NCBI GenBank assembly: GCA_036346225.1
Contig: JARFIW010001454.1
Location: forward strand, 186,001-250,000
Direction of reading: 5' to 3'
DNA length: 64,000 bases
DNA from: Platerodrilus igneus
Taxonomy: Eukaryota > Arthropoda > Insecta > Coleoptera > Lycidae
The notes under the pieces: generated by a model
Told to the model about the DNA's origin: nothing
The model's input: the letters and a program-made list of their open reading frames with translations, nothing else
Database searches by the model: none
Made by a program: the position numbers and the translations under genes
Shown: piece by piece, positions 33,749-44,044 of the stretch
Layout of the letters: every line of letters begins with the position of its first letter
How positions within the stretch are numbered: the first letter of the stretch is position 1

Positions 33749-33749
<1 letters not shown>
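33310..33749 (-). repeat. BEL1 5' LTR (minus copy)
   Basis: About 440 bp starting TGTTATGC at 33749. It is visibly more diverged from its own 3' LTR than the 3' LTRs of the two BEL1 copies are from each other. Confidence 0.86.

Positions 33750-33796
<47 letters not shown>
33750..33796. repeat. TA/CA microsatellite
   Basis: TA repeats followed by a short CA run, adjoining the BEL1 5' LTR. Confidence 0.93.
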
Positions 33797-34035
33797 GCTT
33801 TCTCCCTTCTCTATTGTTTTCTCTACTATCAACCTCAGAGCTAAAATAGCCTCCTGTGTTCCCCTGTTCCGCCTAAACCCAAGTTGATCTTCTCCCAGTA
33901 TTTCTTAAGCTCGTTTTCATTCATCTTTGTACAAATCTAGTTAATATTTTTGAAATGTATGCTGTCAAAGTTATTGTTCGAAAATTTTCACATCTATCCG
34001 CGTCTCTTTTTTTTGGTATAGTTACTATGATGTTA
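33797..34035 (-). pseudogene. LINE reverse transcriptase scrap
   Basis: The minus-strand reading IVTIPKKRDADRCENFRTITL followed by SKILTRFVQR matches the RT fingers region (the IPKK...C..YR.IsL box) of RTE-like LINEs. The decayed YWEKINLGLGGTGEHRRLF stretch corresponds to the following QFGFR..GTR.A box. Possibly LINE-B family. Confidence 0.65.
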
Positions 34036-34330
34036 CGTTTGAAATCTTTGCTTAGTAGAGAAAATGCTTTTAAATGTCCAGAAAGGAAAGTTGAAGAGGT
34101 GCAAGAATTATTAACAAAACATTCAGATTTGGTAGGAGCACAGGAGAGCACAGCAGTATGTTATGTACATGTGATGAAACTAAATAGTTTAGAGTCTGTT
34201 AACATGAGAATTTATTCAATATCCGCAGCATTCAGAAATCTGGTCCAACAAGAAGTCACAAAAATGTTAAGTGGTGGCATAATTTTCAAAAGGTTTAGGG
34301 ATAAGTTAGCTTGGGATAAATTACATTTAA
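34030..34330 (+). pseudogene. Ty3/Gypsy reverse transcriptase N-terminal scrap
   Basis: The plus frame reads LLTKHSDLVGAQESTAVCYVH, then RIYSISAAFRNLVQQEVTKML followed by SGGIIFKRF. This is the usual run into the Gypsy RT (H.I......R.YPIP...R..V..EI..ML..GII). Nothing further of the RT remains. It is not part of the element at 34644. Confidence 0.68.
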
Positions 34331-34643
34331 AGTACTCATTCTGGTTAAAGCAGAGATAGAAATTCTAGGAAGTTCTTAGAGATGCGTGTTAAGAGAAAAC
34401 TTGATAATTCGGAAAGGGTACCATATGGTTAGTCTCAAATAAATATGACGAAAGGCAGGGGGACTTTAGGATACAAAGGAATAATTAAGTATATTGTGAG
34501 AATGATAGAAGAAAAGATCCAGATCAAGGTAGCTAGGCAGGTTGGGAGAACCATAATCAGGATTAAAAAAAGGGTTACGTTCAAATCTAAACCGTGTAGA
34601 TAGAATAATAGTGACAGACATTAGTGTAAGCTCCCGTGTGTAT
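34331..34643. other. Unassigned flank of Gypsy-1
   Basis: No gene recognised. The last four bases, GTAT, are duplicated after the 3' LTR at 44045-44048. Confidence 0.5.
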
Positions 34644-36312
34644 TGAAACATGTCATTTTACCTATGGTAAACGCCACGTTTCAGCCTGATTTATCTCTCC
34701 CTTTAAACCTCAGATTTTACTTTAAAAAGTCCATTGAACCTTAATATACACTTTTACTTTAATAGATTTATTATAATCTCAGAATATAAGAAGGTTATAG
34801 TACTTTATAAAGTACCGTGTTTGTTTTTCTAATATTCATACTTGTTTGTAAAGTTGCCTACAATCCAGTATTCTTGGTATTTAATTTCACACTTACTTTG
34901 CAGAAGAGCTCTATAGTTTTCTTTCCTTACAATCCTAAATACCCCGCTCTGATATTTGAGACAGATTGTTTGCCTGTCAAAACGTTCTGACAAAAGTTTC
35001 ATTTTCTTGTCTTGACTTGTGCACAACAGGTCGCTTTTGAGTTCAAGGTGATAAAATTGACCATGAGGTCGTATCAAGTATGTATTATTTTGTTAAATAA
35101 AAGATGTGTAATCGTTTAAATAATATTACAGCTATCTTGTCTAGCGTTTCCTTCCTTCATGGGCTGCGAATCCCACCGGATTGCTTTTCCGATGGTAAGA
35201 AATTAACAGATGTATTTTAATTTCCTTTTGACTTTTTTGCGTGTTAACTAATTCACATATTGTATTTTAGGGTCGTTCTCACCCTCAGTTTTCCTATATT
35301 TGCACCTTACGCTCCGTAAAGAAGCAAATGTGTTTTGCTGTCGTTTGACCATGAGATGACGATGGCGTTGTACTTTTAAATTAAGCTACCGCAACATACA
35401 TTTTAGTTTTATTAATTACTCTCTTAAATTTTGGTTTAATATGGATCTATGAAGTTAACACAGAATAATGTTTTTCAACTTGTTTGTATGCTAGCGAATT
35501 CTACCTCACCATTTGTTTAATTTTGATGTTACCTGGGACTCCTGCAGTTTCTACACATGTGATTTGGATTTCTACAGATGTTCCGTTCAAGAATATCAGG
35601 GTAACAAAAAAATATGTTATTCAATGCACATGTCAGGTATGACAAACTAAAATACTATTTATCTACTCAAAATTTAATGAACTGATTTATACAATATTAA
35701 ATTTTCTCTTTATGTTACACTTGTAAAACATATAAATCTTACAGATAATTTATCTGGTGTTCACAAATAGTAATTCTTTTATACATAGTCTTACTGGACG
35801 CATACTGTCCAAATGTAAGCCACACGTTTCATGAAACTTATGGTAGTAAAGTACATTTATTAATTTCGTTACGCATTTAAAAGCACAAGATACTTTTCTT
35901 TGTATTTTTGAACGTTTAGTTCACGTTAAATATTTTATTGACTTTTATATGTTACATTCACATATTTAAAAACTCTCTTAGACTTAAGTACCTACATTGA
36001 CTAGTTGCAAAAAAGGAAACATGTATCATAATCTTTACTGATCTTTTCATTTTATATGACTTCATAGAATATTTATGTTTTGTTCAAAATTTATTTTCTA
36101 TAAAATTTAATAAACACACTATATAACTTTTCATAGTTTCTCACAGTTGTTTAATTTACAGTTATTAATTCACAAATTTTCTCCCTTCGAGATTTTAGGT
36201 CTCTTGCAGCCTCTGCAACCTCAACGGTCGATGCTAGCTGTGCCAGAGTGTAATTTTTTATGCTCTGTCGTGCGCCTATCCTTTTAAAACACCTGGAAAA
36301 GGGTAGGGTGCA
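34644..36312 (+). repeat. Gypsy-1 5' LTR
   Basis: 1669 bp. The first 40 bases form an inverted repeat (TGAAAC ... GTTTCA) with an inner palindrome TTTACCTATGGTAAA. The minus-strand ORF at 34829-35077 is repeated in the other LTR only because the LTRs are copies. Confidence 0.93.
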
Positions 36313-36875
36313 CGTGGCGCCCAACCTATCTTCTTTCTTTCTCTCGCGCACGTTTACACGTAGCGCCCAACTACCTAAATTTTTTCTTTTTTCTCTCCAT
36401 TTTTTCTCCGCGCACGTTTGCACGTGACGCCAAACCTCCTATTTTTTCTTCTATATCTGACACACGAAATTTTTTTCTATACCTGGCTACGTTTACACGC
36501 GACGCCCAACAGGTTTAATTTTTTCTCTCATCCACGTCTACACGTGGCACCCAAATTTCTAATATTTTCTCTATATCAGGCACACGCATACACGTTGCGC
36601 CCAATATAAATTTTTAAATTTTGACATAACACAACCCGACGATATTTTTCTTTAAATTTTCTATACAACGCGTTTTGTTTCTTTAATATTTTATACAGCA
36701 CATGTCCACGCTTCCACGTGACGCCAAACCTGTCTTATTTTTTTTCTCTTGCGTACGTTTACACGTGACATCCAACGTATCTTTCTTTTTTTTTCTCGTG
36801 CATGGTTGCACGTGTCGCTCAACGTATCTCGTTTTTTTTTCCTGCATACACTGTCACGTGAAGCCAACATTTATT
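36309..36875 (+). repeat. Leader minisatellite of degenerate primer-binding-site motifs
   Basis: Ten matches to CACGTGGCGCCCAAC begin (at the TGG position) at 36315, 36361, 36425, 36500, 36545, 36595, 36719, 36766, 36813 and 36859. Between them are pyrimidine tracts rich in TTTTTTCTCT. The last four are spaced 46-47 bases. Only the first is an exact PBS; the others carry one to three changes. Confidence 0.85.
36315..36325 (+). promoter_or_regulatory. Gypsy-1 primer binding site
   Basis: TGGCGCCCAAC starts two bases after the LTR end. TGGCGCC is the complement of a tRNA 3' end carrying CCA, the standard minus-strand primer position. It is the same type as in other Gypsy elements. Confidence 0.85.
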
Positions 36876-36936
36876 TTTATACCTATTTTACCTTGAAATA
36901 TAAATAAATATTCTTTTGTAAAATATAAAAACTAAA

Positions 36937-38397
36937 ATGGAAGCATACTTAAAAGCAGGTTATTTACTAATAGAGGAGCTTGAGTATGAACTTTACATAA
37001 GGTCCATTAGTTCAAAAAAGAGAACTATGGAGGATAAAAGAAAACTTTTGGCTTGTCAATTAAGAATTGAATTAAATAAACCACCACCACATAAAGAACT
37101 ATCTCAATATACTATAACTTTCGAACAAGATAGTGAGCAAATAACTAATACTATAAATTCAATTACGAATTTAATAGAAGAATTTGATGGTAATGTTAAA
37201 GATTCACTTTATAAAAGAATTATGTCTCGACTGGCGCATGTATGTGGCAGAATAAACCGATTAACTATTCCTGATAATGATAATGAAATTGTAACAACTT
37301 TTAAAAATGAAAGTTATTCAACTGCACTTTTGTTAGATGCAGAACTTCATGAAAAATAGACAAATATGAAATTACTACCGGTAAAATTAATGTACCTTTA
37401 ACAAATACTACCCCACAATAAATGTTCATCCACCAACAGTAACTTATATATCTAATCCTACTCCAATTTCTTCTTGGTCAATAAAGTTTAATGGTAAACC
37501 AGACACAGTCTTTGAATTTTTAGAAAGAGTATCTGAATTAGCTGAAACCAGAAATGTTTCACTACAAGATCTGTTTTCGTCTGCGATGGAATTGTTTGAC
37601 GGAGATGCAATTGTTTGGTATAGGAAATAAAACACTCTGTAACAGATTGGAACTCCTTAATAACTCGTTTAAAACAAGATTTTCTACCTCCTAACATAGA
37701 AACTATTTTATGGGACGAAATAAGACTTAGAAAACAAAAGACGAATGAAGCAGTGACTATCTATATAATGAAAATGCAGAATTTATTCCGCAGATTTCAA
37801 AAATTACCTTTAGAATCAACAAGAATACAAATTATTTCACAAAATCTATTACCTGATTTTATTACACCACTTTCTATAATTCTACCTACAATTAATACTA
37901 TCTCAGATCTCGTTACAGCTACAAAAAGATTAGAAGAATCTTTTCGTATAAAAAATCAACTTATATCTAATAATTACTCATTTAAACCAACTACCTCTGT
38001 TTTACTACGAAACAAAAATTCTTTTCCACAAAATCTTTATACACAAAAATTTCAAGAAAGTAAACCGAAAACTTGGACATACAACAATAAACCTAAAATA
38101 CAAAATGCTTCGTCTCAATTAAATGCCATACAATATAATACGATTCCAAAAATTCAAACACAACCACATACCACAATAAATAAAAATATAAATACAAATT
38201 TACCTACTTTTCCTTCAACTCAAAATACACGTTATTTCTCAAATACCTATAGACATACCACAAGTAAATGTTGGAACTGTTTAAAATCAGATCACACATA
38301 TCCTAATTGTAATATTAAAAGAAAAATTTTCTGCTACAGATGTGGCATTCCTAATGTAAAAATATCCACATGTCCCGTTTGCTCAAAAAACGAATAA
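36937..38397 (+). pseudogene. Gypsy-1 gag
   Basis: An N-terminal helical ORF (36937-37359, MEAYLKAGYLLIEELEYEL) is followed in shifted frames by the capsid: SWSIKFNGKPDTVFEFLERV, then ALELFDGDAIVWY-like and ITRLKQDFLPPN, then MKMQNLFRRFQKLP. The 37753-38397 ORF ends in two zinc knuckles, CWNCLKSDHTYPNC and CYRCGIPNVKISTCPVC. Breaks lie at 37357, between 37359 and 37440, and at 37629. Gag length and domain order fit the Gypsy families with long LTRs. Confidence 0.85.
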
Positions 38398-38739
38398 AAA
38401 AGTACAGGACATATAGCCAACCCTGTACTGAGATATCTATGGCTACCCAAAATTATCTTAAACCAAATAAAATTGTCTCTACCACTATTTTTCTAAAAAC
38501 AAATGACTACTCTACCTAGTACAAATCCTACTTTACCTTATACAAAACCTACCTTACCCTCAAAAATAAATCATTGTTATAAAACAAAATTATAACTTAA
38601 CAAGTTTGTCTAAGAAAAATTACCTTAACTTACATAAAATTTCTCAAAACAATGATAACTGGTCAAAATGGTTGACTACTGTTAGAAACTTCTATAAATC
38701 AAAACACATTCAATAGAAACTTATAATTTAATTACAAAA

Positions 38740-39419
38740 CATTTAGATACTAGACCATATCTTAAAGTAAAATTATTAGACATTTATATAACTGCACTTT
38801 TCGATTCGGGAAGTAACATTTCTGTTATAGGATCTCTAGGCATACCTATAATAAAACCTTAAATCTAAATATATTTCCTTTAACTACACATAAATTACTA
38901 ACTGCAGATGGCACTCCACAAAATATTTCTGGTACTTTAGACTTGCCTATTTTTATAGGTGACACATGTTTCATTACTTGTTTAGTCGTTCCTGCACTAC
39001 CTCACTCATTTATTTTTGGTTCAGATTTTGCGAAAAAGTTTGAACTATCTATCAATTTTAAAAATAATTCCTGGGATGTTCACACATCTACAAATATACC
39101 TATACCTGTGGAAAAAGTTCCTTTAAAAAATTTAGATAAACATAAACTTTGCACGTTAGACGATTTACTTCCTACACAATTACCTAAAGCAAAACAAATA
39201 ATAGATTCCTTCAATTTAATTGCAAGCACTGATACAAATATAGGTCGCACTGATAAAATTTATATGAATATTGACACTGGTGACCACAAACCTATCAGAA
39301 AACGTCCATACCCAATGTCTCCATATATGTCAAAAATATTGAATGAAAAATTAGATGAAATGTTAGAGCTGGGTGTAATTGAAAATGTACCTCACCTTGG
39401 TGTTCTCCTATCTTACTAG
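38740..39419 (+). pseudogene. Gypsy-1 aspartic protease and start of RT
   Basis: ITALFDSGSNISVIGS (about 38790-38830) is the retropepsin active site. A frame change follows, then ORF 38943-39419 carries the second half of the protease (PHSFIFGSDFAKKF). It continues into the RT opening (DDLLPTQLPKAK, GDHKPIRKRPYPMSPYM, LDEMLELGVIE). The end of this ORF is out of frame from about 39390. Confidence 0.83.
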
Positions 39420-39938
39420 TTAAAAATCTTCTGGTGACTATAGAGTTTGTTTTGATGGAAGAGCTCTAAATGAAATAACTACCCACGATAGCTACCCCAT
39501 GCCTAATGTAGACCGAATTTTGAATTTGCTAAGAGGTGCTACATACATTTCTAGTCTTGATCTAAGACATAGCTTTTGGCAGCTACCTTTAACTACAGAG
39601 TCTAAGGACAAAACAGCCTTTAGTGTAATCTCCAGAGGCCAATTTAGGTTCGTTACAGTTCCTTCGGTTTAAGAAACTCTGCACAAACACAACAACGTCT
39701 CGTTGATACTATTTTTGGACCGGAGTTGGAACCCCATATTTTCTGTTACCTCGACGATATTATAGTTATATCTTCAACATTTTCTGAACACATCAAGTTA
39801 CTAGAAACAGTTCGTGACCGTTTAAAAGATGCAAATTTAACTATAAATCTCAAAAATGTGAGTTTTTAAAAAAATTAAAATTCTAGGATACATTGTTGGT
39901 TCAAATTCTATTAGAACAGATCCAGAAAAATTTCAGCA
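39390..39938 (+). pseudogene. Gypsy-1 reverse transcriptase core
   Basis: Readable in successive frames: SSGDYRVCFDGRALN, YPMPNVDRILNLLRGA, motif A ISSLDLRHSFWQLPL, RGQFRFVTVPS, and the catalytic YLDD (39747-39758, in FCYLDDIIVIS). Frameshifts at about 39392, 39425, 39664 and 39860 each lie in or next to a run of T or A. Catalytic residues themselves are intact. Confidence 0.85.
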
Positions 39939-40895
39939 ATGACTAACTATCCAAGACCTAAAACAACCACACAAATTAAACGTTTTGTTGGCATGGTTAG
40001 CTGGTATAGAAGGTTTATAAAATCTTTTTCTACCCTTATGTCTCCTATTAATGATCTGTTAAAAGGGAAGAAGAAAAAACAACCAATAGTTTGGAATTCC
40101 GAGGCTGAGTCAGCTTTTCTAAAAATAAAACAAATCTTAGTATCTGAGCCTATCTTATCTCAACCTGATTTCAATCAACCATTCACGATAGAAGCTGATG
40201 CATCAAATACTGGTTTAGGAGGAGTTCTATTACAAAATCTAAATGGTGAAGATCACATTATCTCTTACGTAAGCAGATCACTTACACGTTCTGAACGCAA
40301 TTACTCCGTTACAGAACGCGAATGTCTCTCAGTTATTTTTTCTATAGAAAGATTCCGTCCGTGGATAGAAGGAACAAAATTTACAGTCATAACAGATCAT
40401 CACAGTCTGTTATGGCTCAATAATATCCAAAATCCTTCTGGGAAACTGGCAAGATGGGCCACCCGTTTAAGACAACATACCTTCGATTTAATTCACCGTA
40501 AAGGCAAGCTACATGTAATACCTGATTCCCTTAGTCGATCAACACAAGATAACACTGTAAATTTAAATACCTTAGAAATAGATTTAGCTAACATAGATGA
40601 TTACTATGTATCTTTAAAAAATAAAATTATAAATTCTCCAGATACCTATCCGCAATGGAAAATAGAAAATGGTTTGTTATACAAATTCCTACCTTCAAAT
40701 TTACCGTTAACTACGAATATAAATAATTGGAAAATCCTAGTACCTATTAAACAAAGAAATGAAGTAATTTCTACTTGTCATGATCCACCTACTGCTGGAC
40801 ATTTTGGATTTTATAAAACATTAGCTAGACTTCAAGAAAATTACTACTGGCCTAAAATGAAATATGACGTCATAAAGTATTGTAAAATTGTCTAA
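39939..40895 (+). pseudogene. Gypsy-1 RT thumb, RNase H and integrase zinc domain
   Basis: 318 codons open. RT thumb (RFVGMVSWYRRFI, SAFLKIKQIL), RNase H (FTIEADASNTGLGGVL, ISYVSRSLTRSERNYSVTE, FTVITDHHSLLWL) and the H2C2 region of integrase (STCHDPPTAGHFGFYKTLARL, NYYWPKM). This is the longest intact reading in the element. The frame is lost at 40893, just before the second Cys pair of the zinc finger. Confidence 0.88.
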
Positions 40896-41760
40896 TATGT
40901 GGAGCACAAAAGCATCAAATATGAAACCATTAGGTTTAGCAGGTAAAGAAAAGATGTTACATTTCCGTTTCACACAATTGCTTTAGACCTCATAGGACCC
41001 CTTCCTAGGTCAAAACAAGGACACAAGTGGTTACTTGTTGTAGGAGACTGGTTTTCTAAATTCACTTTATTATTTCCTTTACATAGTGCTACAGCACCAA
41101 ATATCGAAAAACATATCGAAAATAAAGTATTTCTAACCTACGGGTACCTAAATTTGTAATATGTGATAATGGATCACAACTATCTGGAAACATTTTTAAA
41201 AATTTAATTGCTAATTATAATGTTGAAAAATATGGTACACTGCAGTATATTCCCCACAATGTAATTTTGTAGAACGAATAAATAAAACTGTAGGTACGGC
41301 GATTAGATCATATGTCGAAACACACAACATGTGGGATGAAAATATAGCAAAATTCAGTACGCTATAAATTCAGCAAAACATGAGGTGACGGGTTTTCGCC
41401 AAATTTTTAATTTTGGTAGACATGTACCTATTTCAGGAAAATTTTATAGTTCGTCTTATAAACCCTCTGATGACGTAGATATAATGCCTGAAGATAGGAC
41501 CGCATATTCTACCGACCAACAAGGTTTTTAATCTCTTCAAAGATGTAAAAATAGATTACATCTTGCCTATAAAAATGTCTAGTCGTTACAATTTACGACG
41601 TAGACCATTTACTTTCGATGTAGGTGATACAGTTTGGAGAACAAACAAAGTATTGTCTAGTGCCGCTGATGTTTTTACTGCAAAACTTGCACCCAAATAT
41701 ATTTTATGTACAGTTAATAAAAACTATCTAATTTAATTTATAATCTTACTAACCCAGATG
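40896..41760 (+). pseudogene. Gypsy-1 integrase core and C-terminus, frame-broken
   Basis: Pieces in all three frames: LDLIGPLPRS, VVGDWFSKFTLLFPL, PKFVICDNGSQLSG (second Asp), then FDVGDTVWRTNKVLSSA in the C-terminal domain and NWHIKDLKPY near 41780-41800. Single-base shifts are frequent. Expected catalytic Glu follows the DNGSQ box about 35 residues on (VERINKT region, 41275). Confidence 0.75.
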
Positions 41761-41869
41761 GGTCAAAGACAAATAACTGGCACATAAAAGATTTAAAGCC
41801 ATATACAGGCACTGATATAAACTTAATAAATTTTCTAAATATACCTACCTTAACTTAAATAATACTAAA

Positions 41870-42366
41870 CATAATCTTTCTTAACTAAAAATTTTTTTCT
41901 TGTAACATTACACGTGTTTGATGTAATATTTTTTTTGATGACATATCATATTTAGCCCCCCACACTTACATACATAACTGGTGTACAACAGTTATACCCT
42001 CCCTATAACCCCCCATTGCCATTATTCTACAATTTTTTTGTTTTATTTCTAATCTTTTTACCCGTGTCGAGTGGTTTAGTCCTTACTGATTTTGACTTCA
42101 CGGATTATTGACTTTACCAATTTTGTTTCCCTTTGGGACGTGTGATACGCGTTAGATATCCCACCACTCAAACATTTTTTAAACAATTTTTTCTCAAACA
42201 TTTTTTCAAACATTTTTTCTTAAACAATTTTTTCTCAAACTTTTTTTCTTTTCTCAAATTTTTTTCAAACAATATTTTATTTTCTTTTAATAAGTCTTTC
42301 ACTTCAATCCAATTTTGATTTTATAAAAATATATCTTCATATATTTTTTTCTTTTGTTCTGGGCAG
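41870..42366 (+). other. Gypsy-1 3' untranslated region, T-rich
   Basis: Non-coding. 42165-42290 is a run of (C)AAAC(A)TTTTTT-type repeats. The bases right before the 3' LTR are TTCTGGGCAG rather than a clear polypurine tract. Confidence 0.65.
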
Positions 42367-44044
42367 TGAAACATGTCATTTTACCTATGGTAAACGCCAC
42401 GTTTCAGCTTGATTTATCTCTCCTTTAAACCTCAGATTTTACTTTAAAAAGTCCATTGAACCTTAATATACACTTTTACTTTAATAGATTTATTATAATC
42501 TCAGAATATAAGAAGGTTATAGTACTTTATAAAGTACCGTGTTTGTTTTTCTAATATTCATACTTGTTTGTAAAGTTGCCTACAATCCAGTATTCTTGGT
42601 ATTTAATTTCACACTTACTTTGCAGAAGAGCTCTATAGTTTTCTTTCCTTACAATCCTAAATACCCCGCTCTGATATTTGAGACAGATTGTTTGCCTGTC
42701 AAAACGTTCTGACAAAAGTTTCATTTTCTTGTCTTGACTTGTGCACAACAGGTCGCTTTTGAGTTCAAGGTGATAAAAATTGACCATGAGGTCGTATCAA
42801 GTATGTATTATTTTGTTAAATAAAAGATGTGTAATCATTTAAATAATATTACAGCTATCTTGTCTAGCGTTTCCTTCCCTTCATGGGCTGCGAATCCCAC
42901 CGGATTGCTTTTCCGATGGTAAGAAATTAACAGATGTATTTTAATTTCCTTTTGACTTTTTTTTGCGTGTTAACTAATTCACATATTGTATTTTAGGGTC
43001 GTTCTCTACCCTCAGTTTTCCTATATTTGCACCTTACGCTCCGTAAAGAAGCAAATGTGTTTTGCTGTTGTTTGACCATGAGATGACGATGGCGTTGTAC
43101 TTTTAAATTAAGCTACCGCAACATACATTTTTAGTTTTATTAATTACTCTCTTAAATTTTGGTTTAATATGGATCTATGAAGTTAACACAGAATAATGTT
43201 TTTCAACTTGTTTGTATGCTAGCGAATTCTACCTCACCATTTGTTTAATTTTGATGTTACCTGGGACTCCTGCAGTTTCTACACATGTGATTTGGATTTC
43301 TACAGATGTTCCGTTCAAGAATATCAGGGTAACAAAAATATGTTATTCAATGCACATGTCAGGTATGACAAACTAAAATACTATTTATCTACTCAAAATT
43401 TAATGAACTGATTTATACAATATTAAATTTTCTCTTTATGTTACACTTGTAAAACATATAAATCTTACAGATAATTTATCTGGTGTTCACAAATAGTAAT
43501 TCTTTTTATACATAGTCTTACTGGACGCATACTGTCCAAATGTAAGCCACACGTTTCATGAAACTTATGGTAGTAAAGTACATTTATTAATTTCGTTACG
43601 CATTTAAAAGCACAAGATACTTTTCTTTGTATTTTTGAACGTTTAGTTCACGTTAAATATTTTATTGACTTTTATATGTTACATTCACATATTTAAAAAC
43701 TCTCTTAGACTTAAGTACCTACATTGACTAGTTGCAAAAAGGAAACATGTATCATAATCTTTACTGATCTTTTCATTTTATATGACTTCATAGAATATTT
43801 ATGTTTTGTTCAAAAATTTATTTTCTATAAAATTTAATAAACACACTATATAACTTTTCATAGTTTCTCACAGTTGTTTAATTTACAGTTATTAATTCAC
43901 AAATTTTCTCCCCTTCGAGATTTTAGGTCTCTTGCAGCCTCTGCAACCTCAACGGTCGATGCTAGCTGTGCCAGAGTGTAATTTTTTTTATGCTCTGTCG
44001 TGCGCCTATCCTTTTTAAAACACCTGGAAAAAGGGTAGGGTGCA
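42367..44044 (+). repeat. Gypsy-1 3' LTR
   Basis: 1678 bp, copy of 34644-36312. Substitutions seen: CAGCCTG/CAGCTTG, AATCGTTT/AATCATTT, CTGTCGTT/CTGTTGTT. Other differences are single-base run-length changes, plus one T insertion in TTCTCTACC. Confidence 0.93.

Larger units (their letters stand above)
26872..33749 (-). mobile_element. Pao/BEL LTR retrotransposon BEL1, minus-strand copy with both LTRs
   Basis: A 6.9-kb element runs 5' LTR (33310-33749), leader, gag, protease, RT, RNase H, integrase, 3' LTR (26872-27300). It is the same family as the window-start copy and lies inverted to it, 17.4 kb away. RT YVDD is intact, but at least six in-frame stops and several frameshifts are present. 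Both outer ends lie in TA microsatellite, so a target duplication cannot be distinguished. Confidence 0.93.
34644..44044 (+). mobile_element. Ty3/Gypsy LTR retrotransposon Gypsy-1, complete and young
   Basis: 9401 bp with LTRs 34644-36312 and 42367-44044 (TGAAAC start, GGTGCA end), flanked by the 4-bp duplication GTAT. The internal order is PBS, leader repeats, gag, protease, RT, RNase H, integrase, which is the Gypsy order. The LTRs differ by only three clear substitutions plus many single-base homopolymer indels, so insertion is recent. Coding frames are broken mostly at homopolymers. Confidence 0.94.

Noticed and set aside
34829..35077. 82-codon minus-strand ORF repeated at 42551-42787
   Set aside because: Present twice only because it lies in the two LTRs; no motif, and one-base indels elsewhere in the LTRs show no coding constraint.
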